64,000 bases of DNA, taken from the NCBI GenBank assembly GCA_963775235.1, contig CAVZHY010000002.1:868001-932000 (forward strand), in the 5' to 3' direction. The position numbers were made by a program, and so were the translations under genes. This DNA comes from JBBDMC01 sp963775235 (GTDB taxonomy: Bacteria > Pseudomonadota > Alphaproteobacteria > Rhizobiales > Kaistiaceae). The notes below the pieces were generated by a model. It saw only the letters and a list, made by a program, of their open reading frames with translations. It did not search any database and was not told the origin of the DNA. Positions 44,504 through 53,301 of the stretch are shown here, in pieces; the stretch's first letter is position 1; each line of letters opens with the position of its first letter.

Positions 44504-44590
44504 CTATGTTACCCCGCAGACACGCTCCGCCCAAAAGCGGTTACAATTGCACTTCATGATTCGCCTGACGCCGGTTGCAGAGAAACATCG

Positions 44591-45148
44591 ATGGCGCTAA
44601 GGCACGTTGCTGTTCCGATCGGACTGGCAATCTCTCTTGCCGGTTGTGGCGCGATTGGTGCGATCGACCTGCCGTGGCGGCACGAGAGGCCACCGGCGCC
44701 GATCCAGTCAGCGGCAGTCCCACCGGTCGAGACGACAACTCTGCCACCCCCCGGTGGGGACGACAGTCAGGTTGCGGCGGTCCCGCCGGATGACATGGAA
44801 AGCCAGCCACTGCCGCAGCCGGGCGGCAGCGCTACCGCGGGGGCTGCGCCTCCGACGACCAACGGTCTCGGTCGCACCGACCTGCTCGGCGGCTGGACTA
44901 TCACGGCCAGTGGCGATTCCTGCCAGCTGTTCATGACGCTGACAAGTTGGACCGGCGGCTATCGGGCGTCCACACGCGGCTGCAACAGCGATCTACTCAA
45001 ATCGATCTCGGCGTGGAATCTCGACGCCGGTCAGGTCGTCCTGGCTGGCCAGGCGGGGACGCCGGTCGCCCATCTGGAATCGTCCGGCAACAACCGCTTC
45101 GACGGTACTGCCGTTGCCACGAGTGCGCCCGTCACCTTCTATCGTTAG
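44591..45148 (+). CDS. Omp19-like lipoprotein with AprI/Inh protease-inhibitor domain
   Basis: A 185-residue lipoprotein. The lipobox LAGC follows a short signal (MALRHVAVPIGLAISLAGCG). A proline-rich linker of about 80 residues precedes the domain LLGGWTITASGDSCQLFMTL to the end, with two cysteines as in AprI/Inh inhibitors. Brucella Omp19 has this layout, inhibits host proteases, and lies just upstream of mdh, the same neighbour as here. Outer membrane location is inferred. The start at 44591 is fixed by the lipobox distance. Confidence 0.82.
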   Translation: MALRHVAVPIGLAISLAGCGAIGAIDLPWRHERPPAPIQSAAVPPVETTTLPPPGGDDSQVAAVPPDDMESQPLPQPGGSATAGAAPPTTNGLGRTDLLGGWTITASGDSCQLFMTLTSWTGGYRASTRGCNSDLLKSISAWNLDAGQVVLAGQAGTPVAHLESSGNNRFDGTAVATSAPVTFYR

Positions 45149-45272
45149 GCCAGCAGCATCCGCCGCCGATGCGTTCCACGGCTCTTGCACCGCAACATCA
45201 ATCGGGATAGTCAACCGGCATCGCCCGTTCGGGCGCCCGCCGTAAAATCCCGTCGCAAGGATCTTCCGCTCT

Positions 45273-46238
45273 ATGGCTCGTGCACGGGTTGCATTGATCG
45301 GGGCCGGTCAGATCGGTGGCACGCTTGCGCATCTGATCGGCCTGAAGGAACTCGGTGACGTCGTCCTCTTCGACGTGGTCTCGGGCGTGCCGGAAGGCAA
45401 GGCGCTCGACATCGCCGAAGCCTCGCCGGTGGCCGGTTTCGACGTCAGTCTCGCCGGAGCCTCGGCGTATGCATCGATCAAGGACGCCGACGTCGCCATC
45501 GTGACCGCGGGCGTTCCGCGCAAGCCCGGCATGAGCCGTGACGACCTGCTCGAAATCAATCTCAAGGTGATGGAGCAGGTTGGCGCCGGCATCAAGAAAT
45601 ATGCGCCGAAGGCGTTCGTCATCTGCATCACCAATCCGCTCGACGCCATGGTGTGGGCGCTGCAGCGCTTCTCCGGCCTCCCGAGGGACATGGTCGTCGG
45701 CATGGCGGGCGTGCTGGATTCAGCGCGCCTGCGCTACTTCATTGCATCGGAGTTCAACGTCTCGGTCGAGGACGTGACGGCCTTCGTGCTCGGCGGCCAC
45801 GGCGATACCATGGTGCCGCTGATCCGTTATTCGACGGTCGCCGGCATTCCGTTGCCGGACCTGGTGAGCATGGGATGGACAACCAGGAAGCAACTCGATC
45901 AGATCGTGCAGCGCACGCGTGACGGCGGCGCCGAGATCGTCGGCCTGCTCAAGACCGGGTCGGCTTTCTACGCGCCCGCCCACGCGGCGATTGCGATGGC
46001 GGAAAGCTACCTCAAGGACAAGAAGCGCGTGCTGCCGTGCGCGGCCTCGCTCAAGGGCGAGTACGGCGTGCGCGACCGGTACATCGGCGTTCCGGCGGTG
46101 ATCGGAGCCAAAGGCGTCGAGCGGATCATCGAGATCGACCTCAACAAGACCGAGCAAGCAATGTTCGACCATTCGGTGACGGCCGTCGACAGCCTCATCG
46201 AGGCCTGTCTCAACATCGTTCCCGCACTCGGCAAGTAG
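45273..46238 (+). CDS. mdh: Malate dehydrogenase
   Basis: A 321-residue NAD-dependent, LDH-like enzyme that oxidises malate to oxaloacetate. The nucleotide loop VALIGAGQIGGTLAH opens it, the substrate-loop arginines are in VPRKPGMSRDDLLEIN, and the catalytic histidine is in LGGHGDTMVPL near residue 175. It is the first gene of the mdh-sucCD-sucAB run. Confidence 0.97.
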   Translation: MARARVALIGAGQIGGTLAHLIGLKELGDVVLFDVVSGVPEGKALDIAEASPVAGFDVSLAGASAYASIKDADVAIVTAGVPRKPGMSRDDLLEINLKVMEQVGAGIKKYAPKAFVICITNPLDAMVWALQRFSGLPRDMVVGMAGVLDSARLRYFIASEFNVSVEDVTAFVLGGHGDTMVPLIRYSTVAGIPLPDLVSMGWTTRKQLDQIVQRTRDGGAEIVGLLKTGSAFYAPAHAAIAMAESYLKDKKRVLPCAASLKGEYGVRDRYIGVPAVIGAKGVERIIEIDLNKTEQAMFDHSVTAVDSLIEACLNIVPALGK

Positions 46239-46274
46239 AGCCGTCGCGAGCCGGCTGAGGAGTTCGGGCCGCTC

Positions 46275-47474
46275 ATGAACATCCACGAATATCAGGCCAA
46301 GGCGATCCTCAAGGCGTTCGGCGCGCCGGTCGCAAGGGGCGTGGCGGTGCTGGGCCTTGATGAAGTGGAACAGGCGGTGCGGGACGTCGGCGGTCCGGTG
46401 TGGGTGGTCAAGGCGCAGATCCACGCCGGCGGCCGCGGCAAGGGGCGTTTCACGCAAGCGTCGGCGGGGACGGGCGGCGGCGTCAGGATCGCGCGGTCCG
46501 AGCCCGATGTGATTAGGAACGCCCGCCAGATGCTCGGCGCGGCGCTGGTCACCAAACAGACCGGCCCGGCCGGCCGCGTAGTGCGCCGGCTCTATGTGGA
46601 AGAAGGTTCGTCGATCGAGCGTGAACTCTACCTCTCCTGCCTCGTCGATCGCGCCAGGGGCGAGGTTGCCTTCATCGCCAGCCAGGCAGGCGGCGTCGAC
46701 ATTGAGGAGGTGGCGGCGCGCACGCCGGAGAAGATCGTCACGGTCCACGTCGACCCTGACGTCGGCGCCGACACCGCGGTCGGCGCGGCGGTCGCCACCG
46801 GCCTCGGGCTTGGCGATGATCAGGCCGCTCAATGCGTGGCGCTTTGCGCGGCCCTCTATCAGGCGTTCGTCGCCAAGGACATGAGCCTGCTCGAGGTCAA
46901 TCCGCTGATCGTGACCGAGGCGGGCCGTCTCATCTGCCTCGATGCCAAGATCACGTTCGACGACAACGCGCTCTTTCGCCATCCGGATGTCGTCGCGCTT
47001 CGGGATCCGGACGAGGAAGATCCGAAGGAGGTCGAAGCCGCCAGGTACGACCTTTCCTACATCGCGCTCGACGGAACGATCGGTTGCATGGTCAACGGCG
47101 CCGGGCTGGCGATGGCGACCATGGACATCATCAAGCTCTATGGCGCGGAACCGGCGAACTTCCTCGACGTCGGTGGCGGCGCCAGCAAGGAGAAGGTCAC
47201 CGCCGCGTTCAAGATCATCACCGCCGACCCGAAGGTGAAGGGCATTCTGGTCAACATCTTCGGCGGCATCATGCGCTGCGATGTAGTGGCGGAAGGCATC
47301 GTTGCTGCGGTGCGCGAGGTTGGCCTCAAGGTGCCGCTGGTGGTGCGCCTGGAGGGGACCAACGTCGCGGAGGGGAAGAAGATCGTCGCGGAATCCGGTC
47401 TCAACGTCATCAACGCGGAGGACCTCGACGATGCGGCGCAAAAGGTGGTGGCGGCAATAGGAGCGCCGGCCTGA
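46275..47474 (+). CDS. sucC: Succinyl-CoA synthetase beta subunit (ADP-forming)
   Basis: A 399-residue ATP-grasp subunit that binds nucleotide. MNIHEYQAKAILKAFGAP is the standard start, with VVKAQIHAGGRGKGRF near residue 45 and GCMVNGAGLAMATMDIIK near 270. The stop overlaps the sucD start by one base, as usual for this pair. Confidence 0.97.
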   Translation: MNIHEYQAKAILKAFGAPVARGVAVLGLDEVEQAVRDVGGPVWVVKAQIHAGGRGKGRFTQASAGTGGGVRIARSEPDVIRNARQMLGAALVTKQTGPAGRVVRRLYVEEGSSIERELYLSCLVDRARGEVAFIASQAGGVDIEEVAARTPEKIVTVHVDPDVGADTAVGAAVATGLGLGDDQAAQCVALCAALYQAFVAKDMSLLEVNPLIVTEAGRLICLDAKITFDDNALFRHPDVVALRDPDEEDPKEVEAARYDLSYIALDGTIGCMVNGAGLAMATMDIIKLYGAEPANFLDVGGGASKEKVTAAFKIITADPKVKGILVNIFGGIMRCDVVAEGIVAAVREVGLKVPLVVRLEGTNVAEGKKIVAESGLNVINAEDLDDAAQKVVAAIGAPA

Positions 47475-48358
47475 TGCCCATCCTGGTCGATACTGACACC
47501 CGTCTCATCTGCCAGGGCTTCACCGGCCGCAACGGAACGTTCCACTCCGAGCAGGCGATCGCGTATGGCACAAAGATGGTCGGGGGCGTGTCGCCCGGTA
47601 AGGGGGGCCGCGTGCACCTCGGCCTGCCGGTGTTCGACACGGTCGCCGCCGCCAAGGAGGCGACGGGGGCGAACGCCACCGTCATCTACGTGCCGCCGCC
47701 GTCGGCAGCCGACGCCATCCTTGAGGCCGTCGCCGCCGCGATACCCCTGATCGTGTGCATCACCGAAGGCATTCCGGTGCTCGACATGGTCAAGGTCAAG
47801 GCAGCGCTGGCCGACTCAGCGAGCCGGTTGATCGGACCCAACTGCCCCGGCGTGTTAACCTCCGGTCAGTGCAAAATCGGCATCATGCCGGGCAGCATTT
47901 TCAGCGAGGGCTCGGTCGGTGTCGTCTCGCGCTCCGGCACGCTCACCTACGAGGCGGTCTTCCAGACCACCAATGCCGGCCTTGGCCAGACGACGGCCGT
48001 CGGCATCGGTGGCGACCCGGTAAAGGGGATGGACTTCATCGAGGTGCTCGAAATGTTTTTGGCGGACCCGGCGACGGAGTCCATCGTCATGATCGGCGAG
48101 ATCGGCGGCGCCGCCGAGGAAGAAGCGGCGGCGTTCCTGAAGGAGGAGGCGTCACACGGACGCGGCAAACCAGTGGTCGGCTTCATCGCCGGGCGGACCG
48201 CGCCGCCCGGCCGACGGATGGGCCACGCTGGTGCGATCATTGCAGGTGGACGTGGCGGCGCCGAGGACAAGATCGAGGCGATGAAATCGGCCGGAGTGAC
48301 GGTCTCCGATTCGCCGGCGCGGATCGGGCGAACACTGGTCGAGGTCTTGAACAGTTAG
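47474..48358 (+). CDS. sucD: Succinyl-CoA synthetase alpha subunit
   Basis: A 294-residue CoA-binding subunit. CQGFTGRNGTFHSEQAI is the CoA-binding start, and the phosphorylated histidine is in PPGRRMGHAGAIIAGG near residue 250. With SucC it converts succinyl-CoA to succinate with ATP formation. It precedes the hairpin-rich leader of sucA. Confidence 0.97.
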   Translation: MPILVDTDTRLICQGFTGRNGTFHSEQAIAYGTKMVGGVSPGKGGRVHLGLPVFDTVAAAKEATGANATVIYVPPPSAADAILEAVAAAIPLIVCITEGIPVLDMVKVKAALADSASRLIGPNCPGVLTSGQCKIGIMPGSIFSEGSVGVVSRSGTLTYEAVFQTTNAGLGQTTAVGIGGDPVKGMDFIEVLEMFLADPATESIVMIGEIGGAAEEEAAAFLKEEASHGRGKPVVGFIAGRTAPPGRRMGHAGAIIAGGRGGAEDKIEAMKSAGVTVSDSPARIGRTLVEVLNS

Positions 48359-48365
48359 CGCTGAA

Positions 48366-48457
48366 GCCCAAATCTACCGTTGATTTGGGCGCGATGCATG
48401 GCTACAGCGTGGCCCAGGCATGCCGAAGGTTCGGCATGTCCCGTTCGAGGAACGGGA
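48366..48457 (+). promoter_or_regulatory. Three-hairpin leader before sucA
   Basis: Three perfect hairpins follow one another: GCCCAAATC/GATTTGGGC (48366-48390), CATGCCGAA/TTCGGCATG (48419-48438) and, directly adjoining, TCCCGTTC/GAACGGGA (48439-48457). None is followed by a T run, so they are not ordinary terminators. They begin eight bases after the sucD stop and end 74 bases before sucA. They may control sucA expression, stabilise the upstream message, or be REP-like repeats. Confidence 0.5.
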
Positions 48458-48531
48458 GCGGAATTGGGGTCGATTTCGCTTCGGACGCGCGGTTTGAGAG
48501 CGCGGGAGCCTAAACTCCCGTGGACTGGGAA

Positions 48532-51501
48532 ATGGCTCGTCAGGACGCGAATCAAGAATTCGCGGCGACATCGTTCCTCTACGGCGCCAACGCGCCCTAT
48601 CTCGAAGAACTCCATGCCCGGTACAGCCGCGACCCGGCTGCGGTCGATGCTGAGTGGCGCCAGTTCTTCGAGGGACTGAGGGATGCGCCCGACAACGTCA
48701 TCGCCGAGGAACGCGGCGCGCCGTGGCAGCGGCGCGACTGGCCGACCATCATGAACGGCGAGCTGGTTGCCGCGCTCGACGGCAACTGGCTGGCCTCGGC
48801 TGCAGAAAAGATAAAAGCCGGGGTGAGCGCGCGCGGCGCCGTCATCAGCGACGGGGCCGTCCAGCAGGCGACCCGCGATTTGGTGCGCGCCATCATGATG
48901 ATCCGCGCCTACCGCATGCGCGGTCACTTCCACGCGCGCCTCGATCCACTGGGTCTGGAGAAGCGGCCAAACGAGGCCGAACTGGATCCCGCCTCCTACG
49001 GCTTCACCGAAGCCGACTATGGCCGCAAGATCTTCATCGATTTCGTGCTCGGGCTCCAGTTCGCGACGATACCGGAGATGCTCGAGATTCTCCGGCGGAC
49101 CTATTGCTCGACGCTCGGCGTTGAATTCATGCACATCTCCGATGCCGCCGAGAAGAGCTGGATTCAGGAGCGCATCGAGGGCCCCGACAAGGGCATCGCC
49201 TTCACCGTCGAGGGGAAGAAGGCGATCCTCAACAAGCTGGTCGAGGCGGAAGGGTTCGAGCGCTTCCTCGACGTCAAATACACCGGGACCAAGCGGTTCG
49301 GCCTCGACGGGGCGGAGGCGACGGTACCGGCGCTGGAGCAGATCATCAAACGCGGCGGCCAACTCGGCATCCGCGAGATCGTGCTCGGCATGGCCCACCG
49401 CGGCCGCCTCAACGTGCTCGCCCAGGTGATGGGCAAGCCGCACCGCGCCATCTTCCACGAATTCAAGGGCGGGTCGGCCTCGCCGGACGAGGTCGAAGGT
49501 TCAGGCGACGTCAAATATCATCTCGGCGCCTCCTCCGACCGTGAGTTCGATGGCAACCGCGTGCATCTTTCGCTGACCGCCAACCCGTCGCACCTGGAAA
49601 TCGTCGACCCGGTCGTTCTCGGCAAGGCGCGCGCGAAACAGGACCAGCGCGCAAACGAGCCACGCGGTGACGTCGTGCCTCTCGATGAGAGGGCGCGCGT
49701 GCTGCCGCTGCTCATCCACGGCGATGCCGCCTTCGCCGGCCAGGGAGTCGTGGCGGAATGTTTCGGGCTGTCGGGATTGCGCGGCCATCGTACCGCCGGC
49801 TCGATCCATTTCATCGTCAACAACCAGATCGGCTTCACCACCAATCCGCGGTTCGCGCGTTCCTCGCCTTATCCGTCCGACATCGCCAAGATGGTGGAAG
49901 CGCCGATCCTGCATGCTAACGGCGACGACCCGGAGGCGGTCGTGTATGCCGCCAAGATCGCCACCGAGTTCCGGCAGAAGTTCCACAAGCCGGTGGTGAT
50001 CGACATGTTCTGCTATCGCCGCCACGGCCATAACGAAGGTGACGAGCCGGCGTTCACCCAGCCGATCATGTGCAAGGCGATCGCCGGTCATCCGACAACA
50101 CTCCAGATCTACGGCCAGAAGCTGGTGGATGAGGGGCTGGTCACCGCCGGTCAGATAGAGGAAATGCAAGCGGCATGGCGCGGCAAGCTCGACACGGAAT
50201 TCGAGGTCGCCAGCGGCTACCGTGCCAACAAGGCGGACTGGCTCGATGGCGCCTGGAGCGGGCTCAAGGTCGCGGAGGCCGGCGATGCTCCACGGCGCGG
50301 CGTCACGGGCGTCGATTTGGCCAAGCTCAAGGAATACGGCAACAAGCTGACGGAGCTGCCCGACGACTTCCATGTTCACCGCACGGTCCAGCGTTTCATC
50401 GATAACCGTCGCCAGGCGGTCGGGGCTGGCGCCGGCATCGACTGGGCAACCGCCGAAGCTCTCGCCTTCGCATCGCTGATCGACGAGGGTCATCCGGTGC
50501 GTCTGTCCGGACAGGACGTGGAGCGCGGCACCTTCTCGCAACGACACTCGGTCCTGTTCGACCAGGAATTGGAAGAGCGCTACATTCCGCTCAACAATGT
50601 CGCCAACGGTCACGCGCGCTTCGAGGTGCTCAACTCGATGCTGTCGGAGGAGGCCGTGCTCGGCTTCGAGTACGGCTACTCGTTGGCCGAGCCGAATGCG
50701 CTGATTCTTTGGGAGGCGCAGTTCGGCGACTTCGCCAACGGCGCCCAGGTGGTCATCGACCAGTTCATCGCCGCCGGCGAGCGCAAATGGCTGAGGATGT
50801 CGGGGCTGGTGCTGTTGTTGCCGCACGGGTACGAGGGGCAGGGGCCGGAGCACTCTTCTGCCCGGCTGGAGCGGTATCTGCAGCTGTGCGCCGAGGACAA
50901 TATGCAGGTCGCCAACCTGACGACGCCGGCAAACTACTTCCACGCCCTGCGTCGTCAATTGAACCGCGAGTTCCGCAAGCCGCTGGTGCTGATGACGCCG
51001 AAATCGCTGCTTCGTCACAAGCGTGCCGTCTCGCGTTTCGACGAGATGGGGCCGGAGTCGTCATTCCATCGCCTGTTGTGGGACGATGCCGAGATGACCG
51101 CCGAAGGCGTCCGGCTCAAGCCCGATGCCGAAATCCGCCGCGTCGTGCTGTGCTCGGGCAAGGTCTACTTCGACCTTTATGAGGAACGCGAGAAGCGCGG
51201 CATCGACGACGTCTACCTGATGCGAGTCGAGCAGCTCTATCCGTTCCCGGCGAAGGCGCTGATCAACGAGCTTGGCCGTTTTCGTCAGGCCGAAGTGGTT
51301 TGGTGCCAGGAGGAGCCGAAGAACATGGGCGCCTGGACGTTCATCGAGCCCTATCTGGTGTGGGTGCTGGAGGGAACCGGTGCGGCCAGCCAACGGCCGC
51401 GCTACGTCGGCCGGGCGGCGGCCGCGGCGACAGCGACAGGACTTATGAGCAAGCACCTGGCGCAGCTACGGGCGCTGCTGGACGAGGCCTTTGCCGACTA
51501 G
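48532..51501 (+). CDS. sucA: 2-oxoglutarate dehydrogenase E1 component
   Basis: A 989-residue thiamine-diphosphate enzyme that decarboxylates 2-oxoglutarate. The N-terminal region has SFLYGANAPYLEELHARY. TPP and active-site blocks are GMAHRGRLNVLAQVMGKP near residue 290, GDAAFAGQGVVAECFGLSG near 400 and RRHGHNEGDEPAFTQP near 500. The ATG at 48532 (MARQDANQEF) matches rhizobial SucA; a GTG four codons earlier is the alternative. It works with SucB and LpdA. Confidence 0.97.
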   Translation: MARQDANQEFAATSFLYGANAPYLEELHARYSRDPAAVDAEWRQFFEGLRDAPDNVIAEERGAPWQRRDWPTIMNGELVAALDGNWLASAAEKIKAGVSARGAVISDGAVQQATRDLVRAIMMIRAYRMRGHFHARLDPLGLEKRPNEAELDPASYGFTEADYGRKIFIDFVLGLQFATIPEMLEILRRTYCSTLGVEFMHISDAAEKSWIQERIEGPDKGIAFTVEGKKAILNKLVEAEGFERFLDVKYTGTKRFGLDGAEATVPALEQIIKRGGQLGIREIVLGMAHRGRLNVLAQVMGKPHRAIFHEFKGGSASPDEVEGSGDVKYHLGASSDREFDGNRVHLSLTANPSHLEIVDPVVLGKARAKQDQRANEPRGDVVPLDERARVLPLLIHGDAAFAGQGVVAECFGLSGLRGHRTAGSIHFIVNNQIGFTTNPRFARSSPYPSDIAKMVEAPILHANGDDPEAVVYAAKIATEFRQKFHKPVVIDMFCYRRHGHNEGDEPAFTQPIMCKAIAGHPTTLQIYGQKLVDEGLVTAGQIEEMQAAWRGKLDTEFEVASGYRANKADWLDGAWSGLKVAEAGDAPRRGVTGVDLAKLKEYGNKLTELPDDFHVHRTVQRFIDNRRQAVGAGAGIDWATAEALAFASLIDEGHPVRLSGQDVERGTFSQRHSVLFDQELEERYIPLNNVANGHARFEVLNSMLSEEAVLGFEYGYSLAEPNALILWEAQFGDFANGAQVVIDQFIAAGERKWLRMSGLVLLLPHGYEGQGPEHSSARLERYLQLCAEDNMQVANLTTPANYFHALRRQLNREFRKPLVLMTPKSLLRHKRAVSRFDEMGPESSFHRLLWDDAEMTAEGVRLKPDAEIRRVVLCSGKVYFDLYEEREKRGIDDVYLMRVEQLYPFPAKALINELGRFRQAEVVWCQEEPKNMGAWTFIEPYLVWVLEGTGAASQRPRYVGRAAAAATATGLMSKHLAQLRALLDEAFAD

Positions 51502-51522
51502 AGCGGCGAACGAGGAGCGAAG

Positions 51523-52773
51523 ATGGCGACCGAAATTCGTGTTCCGGCGTTAGGGGAATTGGTGAACGAAGCAACCGTCGGCCAATGGTTCAAGAAGGTA
51601 GGTGACGCCGTTGCCGCTGACGAACCCCTGGTGGAGCTCGAGACCGAGAAGATCACCCTGGAAGTACCGGCGCCGGCCTCCGGCGTGATTGAAGCCATCG
51701 ATGCCAAAGGTGGCGCGACCGTTTCGGTCGGCGCGCTCCTCGGCACCATCAATGCCGGTGCGACGGCGGCAAAAGCCAAACCGGCGTTGGCCGGCAAACC
51801 TGGGCCGAAGATCGAGGCGGTCCCGCAGCCGGTCGCGCCGCGTGCCCAGCCGGTTCGATCGAGTGAAATTCCCTCGCCGGCCGCCGTGAAAATCCTGGCC
51901 GAGAAGGGGATCGCACCGGCGGCGGTGGCAGGGACCGGCAAGGACGGCCGGATCACCAAGGCCGATGCGCTCGCCGTCAGATCCGAGCCCGCTGCGGCAC
52001 CGGTTGTGAGGCTTCAGCCCGCGCCCGTTCAGGTTCCGGTCGTTGCGCGCGCGCCGGCTCCTGCCGACGATCAGGCACGGGAGACGCGGGTGCCGATGAC
52101 GCGGCTCCGCCAGACAATCGCCCGGCGCCTCAAGGAGGCGCAGAACACGGCGGCTATGCTGACCACGTTCAACGAGGTCGACATGACGAGCGTGATGGCG
52201 CTGAGGAGCGAGTACCGCGACCTGTTCGAGAAGAAGCACGCGGTGAAGCTGGGCTTCATGGGCTTCTTCGTGAAGGCATGCGTGCAGGCTCTGAAGGAGA
52301 TTCCGGCGGTCAACGGTGAAATCGACGGCGATGATCTCGTCTTCAAGAACTACTACCACATCGGCGTCGCCGTCGGCACGGAGCGCGGGCTGGTGGTGCC
52401 GGTGGTTCGCGATGCTGACGTAAAATCGCTGGCCGAGGTAGAGAAGACGATCGCCGATCTCGGCGGCCGCGCGCGCGGCGGCGAGCTCAGGATCGATGAG
52501 ATGCAGGGCGGCACCTTCACCATCACCAACGGTGGCATTTACGGGTCGCTGATGTCGACGCCGATCCTCAACGCGCCGCAATCGGGCATCCTCGGCATGC
52601 ACAAGATCGAGCAGCGGCCGGTGGCGATCGACGGTGAGGTCAAGGTGAGGCCGATGATGTACATCGCCCTGTCCTACGACCACCGCATCGTGGACGGGCG
52701 CGAGGCGGTGACTTTCCTGGTGCGGGTCAAGGAGAGCATCGAGGATCCGCAGCGGCTGGTGCTGGACCTCTGA
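51523..52773 (+). CDS. sucB: Dihydrolipoamide succinyltransferase (E2 of 2-oxoglutarate dehydrogenase)
   Basis: A 416-residue core enzyme. One lipoyl domain has its lysine in ELETEKITLEVPAPASG near residue 44. A peripheral subunit-binding domain (PSPAAVKILAEKGIAPAAV) is near residue 115, and a catalytic domain carries SYDHRIVDGREAVTFL near residue 385. GAGGAG precedes the ATG. It follows sucA by 21 bases. Confidence 0.97.
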   Translation: MATEIRVPALGELVNEATVGQWFKKVGDAVAADEPLVELETEKITLEVPAPASGVIEAIDAKGGATVSVGALLGTINAGATAAKAKPALAGKPGPKIEAVPQPVAPRAQPVRSSEIPSPAAVKILAEKGIAPAAVAGTGKDGRITKADALAVRSEPAAAPVVRLQPAPVQVPVVARAPAPADDQARETRVPMTRLRQTIARRLKEAQNTAAMLTTFNEVDMTSVMALRSEYRDLFEKKHAVKLGFMGFFVKACVQALKEIPAVNGEIDGDDLVFKNYYHIGVAVGTERGLVVPVVRDADVKSLAEVEKTIADLGGRARGGELRIDEMQGGTFTITNGGIYGSLMSTPILNAPQSGILGMHKIEQRPVAIDGEVKVRPMMYIALSYDHRIVDGREAVTFLVRVKESIEDPQRLVLDL

Positions 52774-52778
52774 GGCGC

Positions 52779-53216
52779 ATGCGCTGGCCGTCGGCGGTCG
52801 GGCTGGCGGTGGTCCTGGTGCCGGCGGTGGCGTTTGCCGCCGGGCCGCAGGCCGATCGCGACGACCTGCTCGCCGTCATGTCGGCGGCGCTCTATCCCAT
52901 CGAGATCATGGCCTACTGCCATCGTGAAGTGATTGCTGACCCGGTGTTCCGCGATATTGGCGACGCCTGGAATACCCGCAACGGTGGCCTGCTCGCCACG
53001 CTGGAGAAGAAGGCGGCAGCGGCCGGCGTGACGGATGCGGCGCGCCGCGCGGCCGACGAGCAGGCACTTGCCGATATCGAGGCGGCGGTGGCAGGCGCGA
53101 CGGATAAGCCGGCCTACTGCCGCCTAGTCGCCAAAGTGATCGACGGCGGCTACTACGACATCGACCAGCGCACCGACCTGAAGGCAGCGCTGAAGCGAAT
53201 CTTCGGAGCCGAATAG
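52779..53216 (+). CDS. Secreted protein of unknown function between sucB and lpdA
   Basis: A 145-residue protein with a signal peptide (MRWPSAVGLAVVLVPAVAF, cleavage after AFA). The mature part is helical and charged, with two cysteines (EIMAYCHREV and KPAYCRLVAK) that probably pair. I recognise no family. It starts five bases after the sucB stop, so it is very likely translated from the same message, although it would act outside the cytoplasm. Its frame is intact, just before the heavily frameshifted stretch. Confidence 0.7.
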   Translation: MRWPSAVGLAVVLVPAVAFAAGPQADRDDLLAVMSAALYPIEIMAYCHREVIADPVFRDIGDAWNTRNGGLLATLEKKAAAAGVTDAARRAADEQALADIEAAVAGATDKPAYCRLVAKVIDGGYYDIDQRTDLKAALKRIFGAE

Positions 53217-53301
53217 GGGCGTCGTCGTTGCCGTAGCGCTGACAGGGCGGCCTGCAAGGGCTATGGAGGTGGCGGCGGAAACTTCTGGGCGGAGGCCAAG
53301 C

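Noticed and set aside
45720..47441. 573-codon minus-strand frame opposite mdh and sucC
   Set aside because: It spans two well-defined plus-strand genes and has no recognisable motif; a codon-bias shadow.
49501..52683. Two minus-strand frames of 505 and 377 codons opposite sucA and sucB
   Set aside because: Antisense to genes with complete catalytic motifs; translations lack any family features.
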